Shown here in pieces: positions 8,240 to 18,400 of a stretch of 64,000 nucleotides of DNA (its first letter is position 1; every line of letters begins with the position of its first letter). Origin of the DNA: Acidobacteriota bacterium (GTDB lineage Bacteria > Acidobacteriota > Thermoanaerobaculia > Multivoradales > JAGPDF01). A program made the translations under genes and the position numbers. Below the pieces are notes generated by a model. It worked only from the letters and a program-made list of their open reading frames with translations, did not search any database and had not been told where the DNA came from. The DNA lies in contig JACTMI010000010.1 of NCBI GenBank assembly GCA_014584695.1, positions 186,001 through 250,000 of the forward strand. Direction: 5' to 3'.

Positions 8240-10099
8240 TCAGCCGTCGATCTCGCAGAAGCAGTGCGCGACGAGGCCGCGCGGATCGTCGAGCTGGGCC
8301 AGCGTCTCGAGCTCGGCGAGCGCGGCGCGCAGGCGGCCGGCGGCCGACAGCGGCCGGTGGGGCAGCGCCGCCGCCTCCGGCGCGAAGCGCCCGGCGGCAC
8401 GAAAGAGCCGCTCGGCCAGCCGGTCCCGCCAGCCGCGCTCCTGCTCGATCCACTGCAACGCGGGCTGCTCGCCCAGCTCGGCCAGCCGGCCGGCCGCGGC
8501 GACGGCGGCGTCGAAGCCGCCCAGCTCGTCGACCAGGCCCAGCCGCGCCGCTTCGGCGCCCGTCCAGATGCGGCCGCGTGCGATCCGGTCGACGGCGTCA
8601 CGCTCCATGTGCCGGGCCTCGCCGACCCGCGCGAGGAAGTCCTCGTAGCCGTGCTCGATCATGCTCTGGATCATCGCGCCGAGGCGGGGCTCGAGCGCGC
8701 GGTCGGGGCGCAGCGCCCCGGCGAGCCAGGTGGTGCCGACGCCGTCGACGCGCACCCCGAGGTACTTGGCCAGTGGCTTCTCGAAGGTCGGCAGAACGCC
8801 GAAGATGCCGATCGAGCCGGTGATGGTGGTCGGGTCGGCGAAGATACGGTCCGAGGCGGTGGAGATCCAGTAGCCGCCCGAAGCGGCGACCGAACCCATC
8901 GAGACCACCACCGGCTTGCCTCCCGCGCGCGCCAGCGCGAGCTCGCGGCGGACGACCTCGGAGGCGAAAGCGCTGCCTCCGGGGCTGTCGACGCGGAGCA
9001 CGATCGCCTTGATCTTCTCGTTCTCGCGCGCCCGGCGCACCAGAGCGGCGGTCGAATCTCCGCCGATCGTGCCGGACGGATGCGATCCGTCGCGGATGGT
9101 GCCCGCCGCGACCACCACCGCGACCGCTTCCCCCTTGACCTTGCGGCGCTGGTCCAGTCCGTTGGCGGCCAGGTAGTCCGCGAGCCCGATGCGCCGGAAG
9201 CTCTTCTCCTTCTCGTCCTCGCCCACCAGCTCGATCAGCCGCGCGCGGACCTCGTCGCGGTTCGAGAGGTGGTCGACCAGGCCGGACTCGAGCGACAGCC
9301 GCGCGCCGTCGCCGCCCGCGGTCGCCAGCAGCTCGTCGACACGGTCGATGGTCGCGGCGAGCCGCTCCGGCGTCGTCTTCCGGCCGGCGGCGACCGCCTC
9401 GAGATAGCTCCCCCAGAGGCCGCCGAGCACGTCGAGGTAGCTCTCGCGCGCTTCGGGCGAGACGTCGTTGCGCAGGTAGGGCTCGACCGCCGACTTGAAC
9501 TCGCCGACGCGGAAGACGTGGGCGTCGATCTCGTACAGGTCGAGGCCGGCCTTGTAGTAGGGCCGGTAGATGCCGAAACCCGGGAGCAGCACCAGCCCTT
9601 GGGGCGAGAGGTGGATCTCGTCGGCCTGTGCCGCCAGATAGAAAGCGGTCTGGCTGTAGAAGTCGGCGGTCGCGACCACCCGCTTGCCGCTCGCCCGGAA
9701 CTCCGCGATCGCCTGGCCGAGGTCGCGCAGCTTCGACATCCCGGCCCGGTCGACGCGCGACAGGTCGAGCACGAGCGCCGCGATCCGGTCGTCCTCGCGA
9801 GCGGCGCGGATGCCGGCGAGCAGGTCGCCCAGGCGGGTCTCGATCACCGCTCGGCCGCCCAGCCGGTCGAGCGCGCGCTGCGTCGCGTCGCCCGAGAGCT
9901 GCTCGACGATCGCGCCCGCGGGCGCCACGACCAGCGCCGCTCCCTTCGGCACCTTCGGACCCCGATCGAGCAGGAGGCCGACCAGCAAGACGACGATCAG
10001 CACGAAAATCAGGTTGACGGCGAGGCGCCGGGAGAGGTCGACGCCCCGCCCGAGGCCGCGCATCGTCCGCAGGATGAGGGACCGGCGAGGCTGTTCCAT
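8240..10099 (-). CDS. sppA: Signal peptide peptidase SppA, long (67K) form
   Basis: A 619-residue, E. coli-type double-domain SppA that degrades cleaved signal peptides in the membrane. An N-terminal anchor (about residues 25-46) is followed by two ClpP-like halves. The catalytic lysine lies in the first half (EFKSAVEPY, Lys202) and the nucleophile serine in the second (SVAASGGYW, Ser407), matching the E. coli spacing (Lys209/Ser409). A second SppA paralogue is at 55406-57181. The start is supported by a near-cytosolic N-terminus (MEQPRRSL). Confidence 0.93.
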   Translation of the reverse strand: MEQPRRSLILRTMRGLGRGVDLSRRLAVNLIFVLIVVLLVGLLLDRGPKVPKGAALVVAPAGAIVEQLSGDATQRALDRLGGRAVIETRLGDLLAGIRAAREDDRIAALVLDLSRVDRAGMSKLRDLGQAIAEFRASGKRVVATADFYSQTAFYLAAQADEIHLSPQGLVLLPGFGIYRPYYKAGLDLYEIDAHVFRVGEFKSAVEPYLRNDVSPEARESYLDVLGGLWGSYLEAVAAGRKTTPERLAATIDRVDELLATAGGDGARLSLESGLVDHLSNRDEVRARLIELVGEDEKEKSFRRIGLADYLAANGLDQRRKVKGEAVAVVVAAGTIRDGSHPSGTIGGDSTAALVRRARENEKIKAIVLRVDSPGGSAFASEVVRRELALARAGGKPVVVSMGSVAASGGYWISTASDRIFADPTTITGSIGIFGVLPTFEKPLAKYLGVRVDGVGTTWLAGALRPDRALEPRLGAMIQSMIEHGYEDFLARVGEARHMERDAVDRIARGRIWTGAEAARLGLVDELGGFDAAVAAAGRLAELGEQPALQWIEQERGWRDRLAERLFRAAGRFAPEAAALPHRPLSAAGRLRAALAELETLAQLDDPRGLVAHCFCEIDG

Positions 10100-10197
10100 G
10101 TGGGGTCTCCGCGAGAAGTGGCGCGCCGGGCGCGCCGACAGAACATTCTACGGCCGACTCCGCGCGCTCGGCGGCATGCCCGCCGCGGGCGCGCCGC

Positions 10198-10335
10198 TCA
10201 CCCTCGGTGGCGCTCGAGGAGCTTGCGCCGCTCCTTCTTCGACAGCGTCTCGAACAGCGGGCAGTCCTTGCACGCCTTCTTGCGCTTCTCCTTGAAGCGC
10301 TCGCAGCAGCCCAGCTGTTTGGCCTTCTTGCTCAC
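10198..10335 (-). CDS. Small basic cysteine protein (45 aa)
   Basis: A short frame with GTG start at 10335 and TGA at 10198-10200. The protein begins MSKKAKQLGCCERFKEKRKK and continues ACKDCPLFETLSKKERRKL. The CC...C-x2-C pattern in a Lys/Arg-rich setting suggests a small metal-binding or nucleic-acid-associated protein. It lies 42 bases after the racemase stop on the same strand. No strong ribosome site is visible, and the function is unknown. Confidence 0.55.
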   Translation of the reverse strand: MSKKAKQLGCCERFKEKRKKACKDCPLFETLSKKERRKLLERHRG

Positions 10336-10377
10336 GATGCCGAGGGGTGTGGGCGGGGAGCTCAGCGAACTGCGCGC

Positions 10378-11352
10378 TCACCGGGCGTGCGCAGGGGTTT
10401 CCTCGTACGCGAAGAGGTCGCGACGCAGCTCGTAGCCGCGCAGCGCGGCGGCGGTCGCGGGAGAGATCGGCTCGAGCAGGGCGGCGGTCGAAGCGACCTC
10501 GCCGGCGAGCGGGATCGCGCGCGACACCACCCGCACGCGAATCCGCGCGCCACCACCGCCCGCGGCGGCCTCGCCCGCCTCGTCCGGCACCACCAGCGCC
10601 GCCATCCAACGGTTCGGATCGACCACCTCGATCGGCCCCGCGCCGGCGGCCTCGAGCGCGCGGGCGAACTCGCCGGCGCAGAAGCCGTAGTGGGTGCAGG
10701 CGAGCGCCGCTACCAGTGGCCGGCCGCGCCCCGCCGCCGCCACTGCCAGCTCGGCGAATCGTCCGATCTCCGACCGAACACCCGCGCTCGGCCCCTCGAG
10801 CTCGATCCGGCTGGCCAAGCCCGGGCAGGCGACGGGGAGGATCCGGTCGGGCTCGAAGCCGCGCTCGAGCAGCAGCTCGCGGTGCATGCCCACGGCGATG
10901 GTGGTTTCGGTCGCGAAGATCGCCACGGCCGCCGCCGGCGCGGCCACCAGGCGCTGCGCGATCGCCGCGACGCCGAGCTCGACGATTCCCATCACCGGCC
11001 GCGGCGAGGCCGCCAGCGCTCGGCTCGAGGGAATCAGTACCGAGAGCGTGTTGCACGCGACCAGCAGCGCGTCCGCCACGACCAGGCGGGACATCCCCAC
11101 GAGGGCGTGGTCGAAGACCTCGAGCTGGCGCGCGCGCGTGGCCATCTTGTTGTAGCCGCGGCCGGTCTCGGGCAGCGCGCTGACGAACTGGAGGTTGAGC
11201 TCGCGCAAGCGCCGGCTCGCGCGGGCGCGGCGCTCGAGATCGGCCACGACCGAGAGACCGCCCAGCCCGGAGTCGGTGACCAGGAGCGTGAGGCGCTCAC
11301 GCTCCCGGAGGCGGGCCCAAGCGGACGCCGGCGGCGCTCCGTCGGTGGTCAC
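10378..11352 (-). CDS. Aspartate/glutamate racemase family protein (MurI-like)
   Basis: A 324-residue protein with the racemase signatures DSGLGG near residue 27, VACNTLS with the first catalytic Cys, and LACTHYGF with the second. It is longer than a typical MurI (~265), and the usual PYG segment after the first strand is replaced by LPETGRGYNK, so it is either a divergent glutamate racemase feeding D-Glu to peptidoglycan or a paralogue with another substrate. The GTG start overlaps the GIY-YIG stop by 4 bases (GTGA), implying coupled translation. Confidence 0.8.
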   Translation of the reverse strand: MTTDGAPPASAWARLRERERLTLLVTDSGLGGLSVVADLERRARASRRLRELNLQFVSALPETGRGYNKMATRARQLEVFDHALVGMSRLVVADALLVACNTLSVLIPSSRALAASPRPVMGIVELGVAAIAQRLVAAPAAAVAIFATETTIAVGMHRELLLERGFEPDRILPVACPGLASRIELEGPSAGVRSEIGRFAELAVAAAGRGRPLVAALACTHYGFCAGEFARALEAAGAGPIEVVDPNRWMAALVVPDEAGEAAAGGGGARIRVRVVSRAIPLAGEVASTAALLEPISPATAAALRGYELRRDLFAYEETPAHAR

Positions 11353-11615
11353 TCGGGCACTTCCGTGGTCTGCGCTCCGCTCTCGACGAGCGCGAGCTTC
11401 GCGCCACGGTCGAGCCTCTTCAGGCGCGCCTCCTCGGCCAGTGCCTCGCGCCAGGAGCCGACCTCGCGCGACCAGGCGAGCTCGACCGGGAGGCGGGAGC
11501 GCGTGTATCGCGAGGCCCGTCCCGCCCGATGTTCGCGCAGGCGCTGGCCGAGGTCGACCGCCGCCCCCGCGTAGAGCGAGCCGCCGCGACAGCGCAACAG
11601 ATAGACGAACGGCAC
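11349..11615 (-). CDS. GIY-YIG nuclease-like protein (UPF0213/YhbQ type)
   Basis: An 88-residue single-domain GIY-YIG protein. The first motif reads FVYLLRC..GSLYAGA, a variant of VY...YVG, with the conserved Arg in LGQRLREH and the acidic residue region at EEARLKRLDR. Proteins of this size are thought to act on damaged or branched DNA; in vivo roles are poorly defined. GTG start at 11615. It overlaps the racemase gene downstream by 4 bases. Confidence 0.85.
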   Translation of the reverse strand: MPFVYLLRCRGGSLYAGAAVDLGQRLREHRAGRASRYTRSRLPVELAWSREVGSWREALAEEARLKRLDRGAKLALVESGAQTTEVPE

Positions 11616-11674
11616 GACGGGATCCTACCCGGCGATCTGGCGAGGCGTGCGGATGGCGACCCCGGATAACGACC

Positions 11675-11704
11675 GGGGGCGGCCCGAGACACCGGACCGC
11701 CCCC
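11675..11704 (-). terminator. GC-rich terminator-like hairpin
   Basis: GGGGGCGG (11675-11682) and CCGCCCCC (11697-11704) form an 8-bp all-GC stem. It lies 3' of the cysteine-rich protein gene that stops at 11728 and upstream of the GIY-YIG start, so it would separate the two transcripts. Confidence 0.45.
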
Positions 11705-11727
11705 GCGCTCGGACTCCGACTGGCGAC

Positions 11728-12072
11728 TCAGCCGGCGGTCGAACCGCCGGGCTGCTCCCCCTTCTCCTCGGCGTGGGCGCAACAGGACGACTTCTCGCCC
11801 TCCCCCTTCTGGCCCTTGGCGCACTTGCCGTGATCGCACTTGCCGTGATCGCACTTGTCGTGCTCGGCCTTGGCGTCGGAGGACTTGCAGCAGGCGCCCT
11901 TCTCGGCGCCCTCGCCGCCCTTCTGGCAGCAGCACTTCTCGCAACAGGCGGCGCTCTCCGTCTTCTTCGCTCCCGGTTCGGCACCGAAGCCGGGGGCGGC
12001 GAAGGCCGAGCCGAAGAGCAAGACCAGGGCGACGACGGAGAAGACGAGCTTGGTCAAGTTCTGGATCTTCAT
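11728..12072 (-). CDS. Exported cysteine/histidine-rich protein, probable metal binder
   Basis: A 114-residue protein with a clean signal peptide (MKIQNLTKLVFSVVALVLLF, cleavage after AFA or FGA). The mature part is dominated by cysteine clusters: AACCEKCCCQ, GACCKSSD, a tandem CDHGKCDHGKCAKG and SSCCAH, joined by Lys/Glu/Gly. CDHGKC repeats resemble small Cu/Zn-binding periplasmic proteins and metallothionein-like chelators. A strong ribosome site (AAAGGAG) precedes the ATG. Metal storage, sensing or detoxification in the envelope is an inference; no transporter or regulator is adjacent. Confidence 0.75.
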   Translation of the reverse strand: MKIQNLTKLVFSVVALVLLFGSAFAAPGFGAEPGAKKTESAACCEKCCCQKGGEGAEKGACCKSSDAKAEHDKCDHGKCDHGKCAKGQKGEGEKSSCCAHAEEKGEQPGGSTAG

Positions 12073-12142
12073 GGACAGGCTCCTTTCGTTGGGCCTCCGG
12101 GAGGCCCGGTTCGAGTTCGGTTCTCGCTTCGGGCGGGGGGCT

Positions 12143-12646
12143 TCAGCCCCGAGCCGGCGGTGGCCGTGGAGCCTGCGGGGTGTCGTGGGGCGCGGCGCGC
12201 GGACGCGGTGGGTCCGGTTCGCGCCAGCCTGCCCGCGCCGCGTGCGGATCTTCGACGACGGCGAGCGACGCGAGAAGTGTCGTCGGTGGGGCCGGCACCG
12301 GCTCCGTCAGCGAGCGGCCAGTGTGCCCGGGCGGCGTCGGGTGGAGGCGGCAGCCGGAGTCGCCGGGGCGCGGCCGCGCGCTCGGGCAGGCGGTGGCGCG
12401 CGGCGAGGCGACAGCGAAGCGGGCTCCTGCGGCCGTCGTCGCGGTCTGGCCGCGGGCGCAGCGCCCTTCGGCGGCCCGCGTCCCGCGCTCCAGTCGGCAG
12501 TTTCGTGCCGCCAGGCAGGCCGCTCGCGGTCCCGCACAGGAGGCGGCCAGCTCGGCGACGAGGCGCGGCAGACACTCGCGCACTTCGGCCGGCAGAGGGG
12601 CCGCGAGCGCGATCAGCGCCAACGCCAAAAGGGCAGGACGTCGCAT
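12143..12646 (-). CDS. Small predicted secreted protein, Pro/Ala-rich
   Basis: A 167-residue frame starting 13 bases after the phosphatase stop. The first 20 residues form a good signal peptide (MRRPALLALALIALAAPLPA). The mature N-terminus has four or more Cys (ECLPRL, SCAGPRAACLAARNC), and the remainder is Pro/Arg-rich and low complexity. No family is recognised. The lower half could be spurious because other frames are also open. It is probably on the phosphatase transcript. Confidence 0.45.
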   Translation of the reverse strand: MRRPALLALALIALAAPLPAEVRECLPRLVAELAASCAGPRAACLAARNCRLERGTRAAEGRCARGQTATTAAGARFAVASPRATACPSARPRPGDSGCRLHPTPPGHTGRSLTEPVPAPPTTLLASLAVVEDPHAARAGWREPDPPRPRAAPHDTPQAPRPPPARG

Positions 12647-12659
12647 CGGGAAGAACCCC

Positions 12660-14342
12660 TCAGCAAGACGAATGCCCGGACGCGCGGCGCAGGAGCAGGA
12701 GCGTCCGGTCGTCGGCGAAGGGGGCACCGCGAACGAAGCCGTCGAGCGCGGCCTCCAGGCCGTCGGCGAGGCTATCGAGCGCGTCGGTGCGATGCGCGCC
12801 CAGGTAGCTCTCCAATCGCTCGAGGCCGAACTCGACCTCACCGGGATCGGCGGCCTCGACGATGCCGTCGGTGTAGAGCGCCAGCAGGTCGCCCGCGGCG
12901 AGCTCGCCGCCCGCCTCGGAGAACGCCGCCTCGGCCAGCAGGCCGATCGGCGGGCCGGTGGCGCCGAGCCGCTCGATGGCGCCATCGGCGCGCACCACCA
13001 GCGCCGGGTTGTGGCCGGCGTTGACGTAGCGGAACCGGCCGCTGGCGGGCTCGACCGCGACCAGGAAGGCGGTCGCGTACTTGGCCGGCGGCGTGCGCCG
13101 GAAGAGCAACCTCGAGACGCGCGGTGCGATCTCGCCGGGGGGCAGCCCGAGCTCGATCGGGCTCGCCGCGAGTGCCTCGAGCGAGGCGGTCAGCAGCGCC
13201 GCCGCCATCCCCTTGCCCGAGACGTCGACCACCATCGCGAACAGGTCGGCCTGCTCGCCCCTCTCGGTGGCCACGTGGTAGTCGCCCGAGACCCCGCGCG
13301 AGGGGACGCTACCGGCGTAGAGCGACCAGCCCTCCGGTTGCGGCAGATCCTGCGGCAGCAGCCCGATCTGGATCGTGCGGGCGAGCTTGAGCTCCGCCTC
13401 GAGACGGCGCCGCTCGGCGGACTCCTCGGTCAGCGCGACGTTGCGGATGCGCAGCGCCGCGACCGAGGCGAGCGAGGTCAGCAGCTCGAGGTCGTCCTGC
13501 GTGAAGCTGCGCACGTGCGCCCGGGAGTCGAGCGCGATCATGCCGAGCGGGCCCTGATCGTCGAAGAGCGGCGCCGCGATCAGGCTGCGGATGCCGCTCA
13601 CCTGAAGGCTGGCCGCGCGGCCGAAGCGTTCGTCGCCGGCCAGGTCGAAGACCAGCGCCGCCTGGCGCCGCTCGATCACTTCCTGATGGAGCGTCGAGGA
13701 GAGCAGCGCGTCGCCGCGCGATCCGGGACCGCGGCGGGCCGAGGCGCGCCGGTACTGTCCGGGCCCGTCGCGCAGCACGATCACACCCTCCTCGGGCTGC
13801 AGCGCTCGGAAAGCGCGATCGAGAATCAGCTCGAGCAGCTCGGGCAGGGCCATCGAGGCGCCGAGCGCGCGGTGGACCTCGTTGAGCAGCTCGAGCCGGT
13901 TCGCACGCCGGGCGAGCATGTCGGCGGAGTCGTCGTGACTGTCGCGCGCCTCGACCGCGGAAATGATCTCGTCGGCGCGCAGGAAGAGCGAGGTGCCGGG
14001 CGTCGGAACCGTGGAGCCCGTGGCGAGGGGCGATCGGCCGCGCTCGGCGCCGATCCGGTCCACCACCAGGACGCTCGCGCCGACGCCGACCTGGTCGCCA
14101 GGCGCGAGGCGCTCGCGCTCGGCGAGCGCCTTGCCATTGCGCCGCGTACCGGAGCGCGAGCCCAGGTCCTCGATCCACCAGGCGTCGTCGCTCCGCACCA
14201 GCCGCGCGTGGCGGCGGGAGGCGGTGCGGTCGCCCAGCGCGATGTCGCTCTCCGCGCCGCGCCCGATCAGGATCTCGGGCTGGTCGAACTCGCGGGTCGT
14301 GGTCGCGAGCGGATCGCGCACCGTGAGGGTTATCGCGGGCAT
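12660..14342 (-). CDS. FHA-GAF-SpoIIE (PP2C-type) protein phosphatase
   Basis: A 560-residue cytosolic signalling protein. An FHA domain fills residues about 1-95 (LIGRGAESDIALGD, SRRHARL, GSRSGTRRNG), giving phosphothreonine binding. A GAF-like sensor follows (about 150-310). The C-terminal SpoIIE/PP2C domain has the metal-binding Asp motifs SGDYHVA and VVDVSGKGMAAAL, then NAGHNPALV, LALYTDGIVEA and FADDRTLLLL. It probably dephosphorylates Ser/Thr, such as an anti-sigma antagonist, with FHA docking to phosphorylated partners. Three receptor kinases and a second SpoIIE phosphatase lie within 13 kb. Confidence 0.92.
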   Translation of the reverse strand: MPAITLTVRDPLATTTREFDQPEILIGRGAESDIALGDRTASRRHARLVRSDDAWWIEDLGSRSGTRRNGKALAERERLAPGDQVGVGASVLVVDRIGAERGRSPLATGSTVPTPGTSLFLRADEIISAVEARDSHDDSADMLARRANRLELLNEVHRALGASMALPELLELILDRAFRALQPEEGVIVLRDGPGQYRRASARRGPGSRGDALLSSTLHQEVIERRQAALVFDLAGDERFGRAASLQVSGIRSLIAAPLFDDQGPLGMIALDSRAHVRSFTQDDLELLTSLASVAALRIRNVALTEESAERRRLEAELKLARTIQIGLLPQDLPQPEGWSLYAGSVPSRGVSGDYHVATERGEQADLFAMVVDVSGKGMAAALLTASLEALAASPIELGLPPGEIAPRVSRLLFRRTPPAKYATAFLVAVEPASGRFRYVNAGHNPALVVRADGAIERLGATGPPIGLLAEAAFSEAGGELAAGDLLALYTDGIVEAADPGEVEFGLERLESYLGAHRTDALDSLADGLEAALDGFVRGAPFADDRTLLLLRRASGHSSC

Positions 14343-14391
14343 CGGCGGACGACTCCGAGATCGACGGTCGTGCCTTGGCGAAGTCGCAGGA

Positions 14392-15153
14392 TCAGGTGCC
14401 CCCCTCGCTGGACGGCCCGAGCCGGCGGCCGCGCACCAGCTGATAGCTCGAGACCTCGGGCCGCGAGCCCCGGGAGCCGTTGCCCTCGAGTCGGGTCCGC
14501 CAGTCGTACACGGGCGAGAAGGTGTCGCGCAGGCGGCCGGTCAGCCGCTCGAACTCGCCGCCCATCTCGTAGCGGACGGCGTCTTCCTCGCGGTTCCAGA
14601 GCGTGATCGAGAGCACTTCGCCCGACTGGGCGGTCCCCCCGGCCAGGAAGACGCCGCAGCAGCCGCGCACGGCTTGCAGAGCCGGCATCACCTGGTCGCG
14701 GTAGATGGCGACGAAGTCCGCCAGGCGATCGGGCGCGACCCGGATCTCGACGATGCGCACGAACGGGGGGCGGCGCTCGCCGTCGAGCGCCGAGCCGCCC
14801 TGCTCGGCCTCGATCCGGTAGCCCTCCGACGGAGGCTCGCGCCGCCCCGGATCCGCGGTCTGGAGGGGATCGCGCGCCAGTCGTACCCGCCACTCGGAAC
14901 GGCCCTCGAGCATCGGCGCCGCTTCGGCGAGCAGGCGATGGTAGAGGCCGCCCTGCTCGTAGACGCGCGCGTCGTCGGGTGAGTCCCAGATGGTGAGCGA
15001 TTGGTGCCCCTCCCCCTGCCAGGGCGCCAGGAGCCCGGCGTAGCGGCACCCCTGGGTCGTCGCCATCGCCGGGATCACCCGCTCCTGGTAAAAGCTCGTG
15101 AACGCCGCTTCTTGCCCCTCGCGCACCCGGATCCGGACGATTCGAAGGTACAT
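14392..15153 (-). CDS. Tandem ABM-like (dimeric alpha/beta barrel) protein
   Basis: A 253-residue protein built from two copies of an antibiotic-biosynthesis-monooxygenase-like module. Each begins with a RIVxIRV strand (MYLRIVRIRVREGQEAAF and FVRIVEIRVAPDRLADF), followed by FYQERVIPAM / IYRDQVMPAL and a strand-rich half ending in SLTIW / SITLW. The ABM fold often binds small hydrophobic molecules or heme; no catalytic residues can be assigned. The ATG at 15153 is preceded by GGGAGGC. It is divergent from the large propeller sensor gene. Confidence 0.75.
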   Translation of the reverse strand: MYLRIVRIRVREGQEAAFTSFYQERVIPAMATTQGCRYAGLLAPWQGEGHQSLTIWDSPDDARVYEQGGLYHRLLAEAAPMLEGRSEWRVRLARDPLQTADPGRREPPSEGYRIEAEQGGSALDGERRPPFVRIVEIRVAPDRLADFVAIYRDQVMPALQAVRGCCGVFLAGGTAQSGEVLSITLWNREEDAVRYEMGGEFERLTGRLRDTFSPVYDWRTRLEGNGSRGSRPEVSSYQLVRGRRLGPSSEGGT

Positions 15154-15409
15154 CGGCGCCTCCCAGTCCCGCCCGTCGCAGCGGAAGGTGCGCCGGCGCG
15201 CGGGAGTGGAGTCTCTCACTTTACGAAACCGGACCGGACGGCGGCCCGATTCGAGTCTCCCAGGGTCATCGGAAGCGATTCGGCGGGAGCCCTCGACAGC
15301 CGCTCCGTGGGGTGGGGGTCGCGGACCGCGACGGAGGTAGCCTCGGGGAGGCCGAATCGGCGCGTCGAGCCAGGGCGCGCCGCCGAGGACCGGGAAGGAA
15401 GCGGCGACG

Positions 15410-18400
15410 ATGAGGATGGGCGCGGCCTTCGGCGCCGCCGGTGCGGCTTTCCTGCTGCATCTGCCCGCCGGCGCGCAGCCGTTCGAGCTCGAACGCATCT
15501 CGCTCGCGCAAGGGCTCTCGCAGAGCATCCTCGAACAGACGATCCAAGACCGGCTCGGGTTCCTCTGGTTCGCCACCGAGGACGGGCTGAACCGCTACGA
15601 CGGCTTCCGCTTCACCGTCCTGCGCCACCGTTCCGACGACCCGAACAGCCTCTCCTACAACGACATCAAGTGCGTGCTCGAGGACCGCGACGGCGTCCTC
15701 TGGATCGGCACTCTCGAGGGCGGGCTCAATCGCTACGATCCGCGCTCGGGCCGCTTCACCCGCTTCCGTCACGATCCCGCCGATCCCTCGAGCCTCGCGT
15801 CGAACACCGTGCGCGCGATACTCGAGGATCGTGACGGCACGCTCTGGCTCGGCACCCAAGGGGGCGGCCTGGACCGCTACGACCGCGTCAGCGATCGCTT
15901 CGAGCATCTGCGCCCCGATCCGGGAGATTCCGGCGCGCTCGCCGACGGCGACATCCGCGCCCTCTACGAGGACCGCGCCGGAACGATCTGGGTGGGCACC
16001 GCGGCGGGTGGGCTCCACCGCCTCGACCGCGAGCGGCGTTCCTTCGTCCGCTACCCGGCCGATCCGGACGACCCGGCCGCGCTGCCTCATCCCTGGATCC
16101 AGGCGATCACGGAGGATCGCGATGGCGGCTTCTGGGTCGGCTCCAACGGTGGTGGCTTGGTCCGCTTCGACCGCGCGACCGGGCGAGCGGAGCGCTTCCG
16201 GGCCGATCCGCGCGACCCCGCCGCGCTCCCCGACGACCGCGTGACGGCGCTCGCCGAGGATCACGAGGGTGCGCTCTGGGTCGCCACCGACGGCGGCGGG
16301 CTGGCGCGGCTCGACCGCGCGCGCCGGCGCTTCCAGATTCTCCGCAACGAGCCGGCGAACCCCCGCAGCCTGTCCTCCGACCGCGTGCTCTCGCTCCACC
16401 AGGACCGCGCGCGGGTGCTCTGGATCGGCACCTACGGCGGTGGCCTCAACAAGCTCGATCTGGGCGGCAAGAAGTTCGTGACGGTCCGTCGCGATCCGAA
16501 CGATCCGAGCTCGCTCAGCGACGACATCGTCTGGTCGATCCTCGAGGACGGCGATGGCGTCCTCTGGGTCGGCACCGATCGCGGCGGCCTCAACCGGATC
16601 GACCGCGCGCGTGGCGAGATCCGGCACTACCGCCACGATCCCTCGAACGCCGACAGCCTCGCTCACGACACCGTCCGCTACCTCTACCTCGACCGCGCCG
16701 GCGAGCTCTGGGTCGCCACCCACGGCGGCGGCCTCGACCGCTTCGACCGCGCGACCGGGCGCTTCGTCCACCATCGGCACGATCCGGCGAACCCAGATTC
16801 GATCGCCCACGACGAGCTGCGCACCGTCTACGAGGACCGGCGCGGCATCCTCTGGGTCGGCACCTACGGCGGCGGCCTCGATCGCCTCGACCGCGAGACT
16901 GGGCGCTTCGTCCACCACCGCCACGATCCGACCGATCCGACGAGCCTGCCCCACGACTATCTGCGCCTGCTCTTCGAGGACTCGCGCGGCGAGCTCTGGG
17001 TCGCCACCCAGGGCGGCGGCCTGGCCAGGCTCGATCGCGACCAGGGCACCTTCACCACCTACCGTACCGACCCGAACGACCCCACCACGATCGGCAGCGA
17101 CTTCGTCTTCGCCGTCCACGAGTCGGCGCGCGGGGAGCTCTGGATCGCGACCTATGGCGGCGGCATCGCCCGCCTCGACCGCGCGACCGGCCGGTTTCGC
17201 CGCTACACCACCGAGGACGGCCTGCCGAGCGACTCGGTGTACGGCATCCTCGAGGACGAGATCGGCCGCCTCTGGATGAGCACCAATCGGGGCCTCTCGC
17301 GGTTCGACCCCGACAGCGGCAGCTTCCACACCTTCACCGCTCGGGACGGCCTGCAGGCCGACGAGTTCAATGGCGGGTCGTTCTTCCGGAGCCCGCGCGG
17401 CGAGATGTTCTTCGGTGGCATCCACGGCTTCAACGCTTTCTACCCCGGGGAGATCGTGCTCGCCGTCGATCCGCCGCCGGTCGCGATCACCGACTTGCAG
17501 CTGTTCAATCGTTCGGTCGCCGCCGGCGAGACGATTCAAGGCGCCGCGGTCCTGAGCCGGACCATCGAATACACCGACCGGATCGAGCTCACCTATCGCC
17601 AGGACGTGATCACGCTCGAGTTCGCGGCGCTCCATTTCGCCGCTCCGGAGCGGAACCTCTACCGCTACCGGTTGGAAGGCTTCGCCGACGAGTGGATCGA
17701 GGCGCGCGCGGGGCGCCGCTCGGCGACCTTCACCCGCCTGGCGCCCGGTGACTACGTCTTCCACGTCCAGGCCGCCAATCCCGACGGCGCCTGGAACACG
17801 GCGGGGGCGCGCCTCGCGATCCGGGTGCTGCCGCCGTTCTGGGCCACTTGGTGGTTCCGTGCCGCCGCGCTCGGCATCGCCGTGGGCCTCGCCGCGCTCG
17901 CCTGGCGGCGCCACGCGCGATCGATCGCCCAGCGCGCCGAGCTGCGCGCCGCCCACGCCGCGCAGATGGGGATCATGCCTCACGCCGATCCCGCTCTTCC
18001 CGGCTTCGAGATCGCCGGCGTCTGCATCCCCGCCCACGACGTCGGCGGCGACTTCTTCGACTACGTCTGGCTGGGGGGCGAGCCGTCGCCCCTCTGCATC
18101 GTCGTCGGCGACGTCGCGGGCAAGGGGATGCGCTCGGCGATGGCGGCTGCGATGTCGAGCGGCATGGCGCACGCTCAGCTGCGCGCCGGCACGCCGATCG
18201 CGGAGACGATGACGCGGATCAATCGAGCAGTGCACCGCAAGATCGAGCGGCCGATGTTCACTGCCCTTTGTCTGGCGCTGCTCGACCCGACCCGCCGCGC
18301 CCTGGAGCTGGTCAACGCCGGCGTCTGCCCGCCGTTGCTCCGGCGCGGTGCCGAGCTGATCGAGCTCGAGGCCGAGGGCCCGACGCTCCCGCTGGGCACC

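Noticed and set aside
7550-10435. Plus-strand frame of 961 codons opposite sppA
   Set aside because: GC-bias shadow: it runs through the patatin and SppA genes in the wrong frame or strand and shows no domain.
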